Of a DNA stretch of 64,000 nt, positions 61,544-64,000 are shown one piece after another (within the stretch, counting starts at the first letter, position 1; the number at the start of each line of letters is the position of its first letter). Position numbers and translations under genes: made by a program. Location of the stretch: assembly GCF_011397635.1 (NCBI RefSeq), contig NC_064765.1, forward strand, positions 27,370,632-27,434,631. Direction: 5' to 3'. Source of the stretch: Epinephelus fuscoguttatus (Eukaryota > Chordata > Actinopteri > Perciformes > Serranidae). Under the pieces are notes generated by a model that was not told where the DNA came from, searched no databases, and saw only the letters and a list, made by a program, of their open reading frames with translations.

Positions 61544-61945
61544 TGTTTGACTGCTAGTGTCTCCGTAAGTCAGTGGATACAGGACATGTACTGCGCAATA
61601 TTGTGCTGGCTGTAGATTAACAGCTGTCCACCAGGTACCTGAAATTACCCTGTCACACTTGAGCAAGGTCTGGCAAACCTATTTTTATGATATGATATGG
61701 CTTGATTGACATGATGATGATCATAAGAACAACAAATACATAGGCTTTTCTGCTCTAAATAGGCTTTTACATCTATCTTTTTAAAAACCTTTTGCTAAGA
61801 TTTTCGCAGAATTGCTTTAAGCCGGACTCAACTAATTCTACCATCCTGCTCTTGTCCACTAAAATGATATCCAGTTTGCTGTCTACCGTGTCCCTGATTC
61901 CGCACAGGCAAGCACAGCTTCCATGGTCAGTGTAGCAACTTCACT

Positions 61946-62008
61946 TGGCCCCTGGGCTGCCACTAGCCATATCATATAAAAACGGGTTTGCCAGACCTTG
62001 CTCAAGCA
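61946..62008. other. Patchwork templated insertion in the array
   Basis: About 13 bp of unit sequence is replaced by a patchwork: 'GGCCCCTGGGCTGCCACTAG' copied in the same orientation from the copy 4 exon (near 61400), then about 40 bp matching in reverse orientation the sequence near 61660-61700. This is the signature of template switching during repair. Confidence 0.7.
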
Positions 62009-62710
62009 CTCTGCTGCAGGCATGCTGCGGCAGACTTGTCACACTGCAACCGTGTCCCATGTATTTTAGATGTAAGACATCAATTACAAAGGGAGCTCAT
62101 AAAAGCACCTCTGAGAATGATTTGTAGCCAAATAGTCACTGATTAGGAGGCTGTAGTCAGCAGTGACCACCCCAGACGTTTTTCCTTGTGTTGGCCAGAT
62201 AGGGCCACTGAAAATCTTGGGCTGGCACACCAAAACCAAAAGCCATAACTGAATTTAAGGAATTTGATTTTGCTGTTAATATATATATAGGTTAGTTTAA
62301 AACTTTGCCAATAAATAATAGTTGTTCCCTCGCCCAAATTAAGCCTAACTTTAAAGTGTTTCTGACAAGCTATGCCAAGACAACTAACTAACTGTCTGAT
62401 AACACAAGAGGGGGGCCACTGGAAGCAATATTTTATCTGTACACAGTTCCTCTCCCAAGATTCTAATCACTTTATTTAATATATAATTCTGATATATTAC
62501 TGTGATTGGTAAATTGGTAGCCTCTGTCATTTAAACTGACCCATTCTGTAAGACTGCATTGCTTATTGCCCAAGTATATTATCTCTCAACTTTTCATTTG
62601 TCACAGTTGATCATTAGATCTTTGTAAGTTATGGTAAACCATAAAGTAATTTAAGGAACTTGTTGAGCATACAAGGTAATTGTAAAAACAACAAACAGTG
62701 AAACTCTTAC

Positions 62711-62835
62711 CTCTGGATGTTTCAGCTCCTCGGTTAGATAATTCAGAGTGTTTCATCCACCATAGGACCACAAGCCCTGATAGAAAGCAATGCCAGTGGA
62801 GCTGACATCAGCATTTGTTCCCTCGAAAGAGTTAT
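62711..62835 (-). pseudogene. SLC7 exon 1 copy 5, cut by a LINE
   Basis: Only the last 125 bp of the exon remain, with an intact donor (GTAAGAG) and a Trp codon changed to TGA in '[13 protein letters not shown]'. The rest is separated or lost at the 3' tail of the LINE at 62836. Confidence 0.8.
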
Positions 62836-64000
62836 AGTAGTAGTAGTAGTAGTAGTTTTATTCAGTCATGACAACACCAAACATTGTACACAGTATTGAC
62901 ATTTCACACAAAATCACAAAATCAAGAATCATGTGTTGAATATTGACTGAAAAGGCATAGGCAGAAGCAGACTGCTTATAAGAGCCTATCCTATATTATC
63001 AACTTTTTAGCCTACCAACCTCCAAAAAACAAAGAAACCACAACAACAGATAATTAATCGCACTTATAAGCTTCAAAAATAGCTTTACAAACCATTTTCT
63101 TAAAAACCAAAAGAGAATGACATGTTTTTAAATTTATGTTGGCATCATTCCAGAATTTAACGCCAATAATGGAGACCCATCTCCTTTTCATACCTTTTTT
63201 AGCTTTTTGTACAGTAAACTTGCAAGCACCTCTAAGATTATAAGGACTGTCCTGAATTGAAAAGAACCTCTGTATTGAGTCAGGGAGCATTTTTGATTTT
63301 GCTCTAAACATAATTTGCATTATTTTATAATAAAACAGATCATTAAATTTCATAACATGGGAATTTAGAAAAAGTATTTCTGTGTGAGCATAATAATCAG
63401 CCTTATTGATAATACGTATAACTCGTTTTTGCAGTTTTATTATTGAATTTATGGTGGTTTTAAAGGTGGATCCCCACAATTCCACACAGTAAGATATATA
63501 GGGAACAATCAATGAGTAGTAGATCAAATGTAAAGCCATGGAATTCAATACATTTCTGGATTTATACAGGATTGCAAGTGATTTTGAGATTTCCCTTTAA
63601 TATATTCAATGTGTTGTTTCCATGTTAGCTTTTGATCAATGACAACCCCAAGGAATTTAGTCTCAGAAACTCTTTCGATGTCAACATTACAGATTTTTAA
63701 TTTAACATTACAATCACTTTCATTTGGATTCCCAAAAACCATAAATTTTGTTTTCTTAATATTTAAAGATAATTTATTGACATCAAACCAAGTCTTGAGA
63801 TATTCCAGCTCCATTTCTACACAACACAAAAGTTCCTTTAAATTCTTACCAGAGCAAAACAAATTGGTATCATCTGCAAATATTACATATCTAAAAATCT
63901 GTTACATTGCAGATGTCATTGATATAAAGAATGAACAGTATTGGACCAATCACTGATCCTTGTGGTACGCCACATGTAATCTTTCTCAGTGCTGACATAG
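62836..64000 (-). mobile_element. Non-LTR retrotransposon (LINE), 3' part
   Basis: Read on the minus strand from the window edge: the reverse-transcriptase blocks '[20 protein letters not shown]' and 'FADDTNLFCSG', then 'NKLSLNIKKTKFMVFG', 'ETKFLGVVIDQKLTWKQHI', a 'SLIVPYISYCVELWG' block, and a (CTA)n microsatellite tail at 62836-62857. This is the layout of jockey-superfamily (CR1/L2/Rex1-like) LINEs. The 5' portion lies outside the window. It is inserted in SLC7 exon-1 copy 5. Confidence 0.85.
63054..64000 (-). pseudogene. LINE reverse transcriptase C-terminal region, frameshifted
   Basis: Three frame segments cover the RT end: about 63900-64000, 63545-63890 and 63054-63548. Frameshifts are needed between '[11 protein letters not shown]' and 'IFADDT' and again near 63545. 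The catalytic FADD box is intact near 63870. The stop is at 63054, followed by about 200 bp of 3' UTR and the trinucleotide tail. Confidence 0.75.

Larger units (their letters stand above)
55640..62835 (-). repeat. Tandem array of SLC7 exon-1 units
   Basis: The landmark 'AGGCCGTAGTCAGCAG' recurs at 56001, 57431, 58858 and 60285, and as a variant (AGGCTGTAG) at 62148. The periods are 1430, 1427 and 1427 bp, then 1863 bp, because the fourth unit keeps about 400 bp of exon missing from the other three. Each unit is spacer plus a copy of the transporter first coding exon and its 5' flank. Exons 2-6 are never repeated. Units two and three are almost identical, so part of the amplification is recent. 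Confidence 0.9.

Overview
This is nuclear DNA of a teleost fish, probably a percomorph. It has split genes with GT/AG introns, long introns, dispersed DNA-transposon and LINE remnants of kinds familiar from fish genomes, and (AC)n-type microsatellites. There is no bacterial-style gene packing. No tRNA, rRNA or CRISPR array was seen.

Layout: 1-960 is the 3' end of a decayed DIRS-like tyrosine-recombinase retrotransposon. From 961 to about 6.8 kb there is no recognisable gene; the stretch holds a roughly 570-bp foldback palindrome and probably the 3' UTR of the next gene. 6839-31831 (minus strand) is zmym4, which I could assemble as 29 coding exons in continuous phase (1549 residues, against about 1548 in human ZMYM4). 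Its introns carry several MITE-like elements. Intron 18 also carries a phase-compatible exon encoding a piggyBac-type cysteine-rich C-terminal domain, which could serve as an alternative last exon. 35755-40956 (plus strand) is adprs (ADP-ribosylserine hydrolase, ARH3), six exons, 389 residues. ZMYM4 and ADPRS both lie in human 1p34.3, so this pairing is consistent with conserved synteny.

43383-54714 (minus strand) is a six-exon SLC7 light-chain amino-acid transporter (b0,+AT/AGT1-like, 468 residues). Its 9-kb first intron contains three DNA transposons nested inside one another (a Tc1/mariner relic, a second TIR element inside it, and a THAP-encoding P-element-like transposon inside that) plus a fourth, small element that also carries a THAP first exon.

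From about 55.6 to 62.8 kb a 1.43-kb unit carrying only the large first coding exon of the transporter is tandemly repeated. Three copies share one internal deletion, a fuller copy has a frameshift, and the last copy is cut by a LINE whose reverse-transcriptase end runs off the window at 64000.

The three host genes look functionally independent: a nuclear zinc-finger protein, an ADP-ribosyl hydrolase acting after DNA damage, and a membrane amino-acid exchanger. The points most worth following are the possible zmym4-piggyBac fusion exon, the nested P-like element with a non-P C-terminus, and the exon-1-only transporter array.
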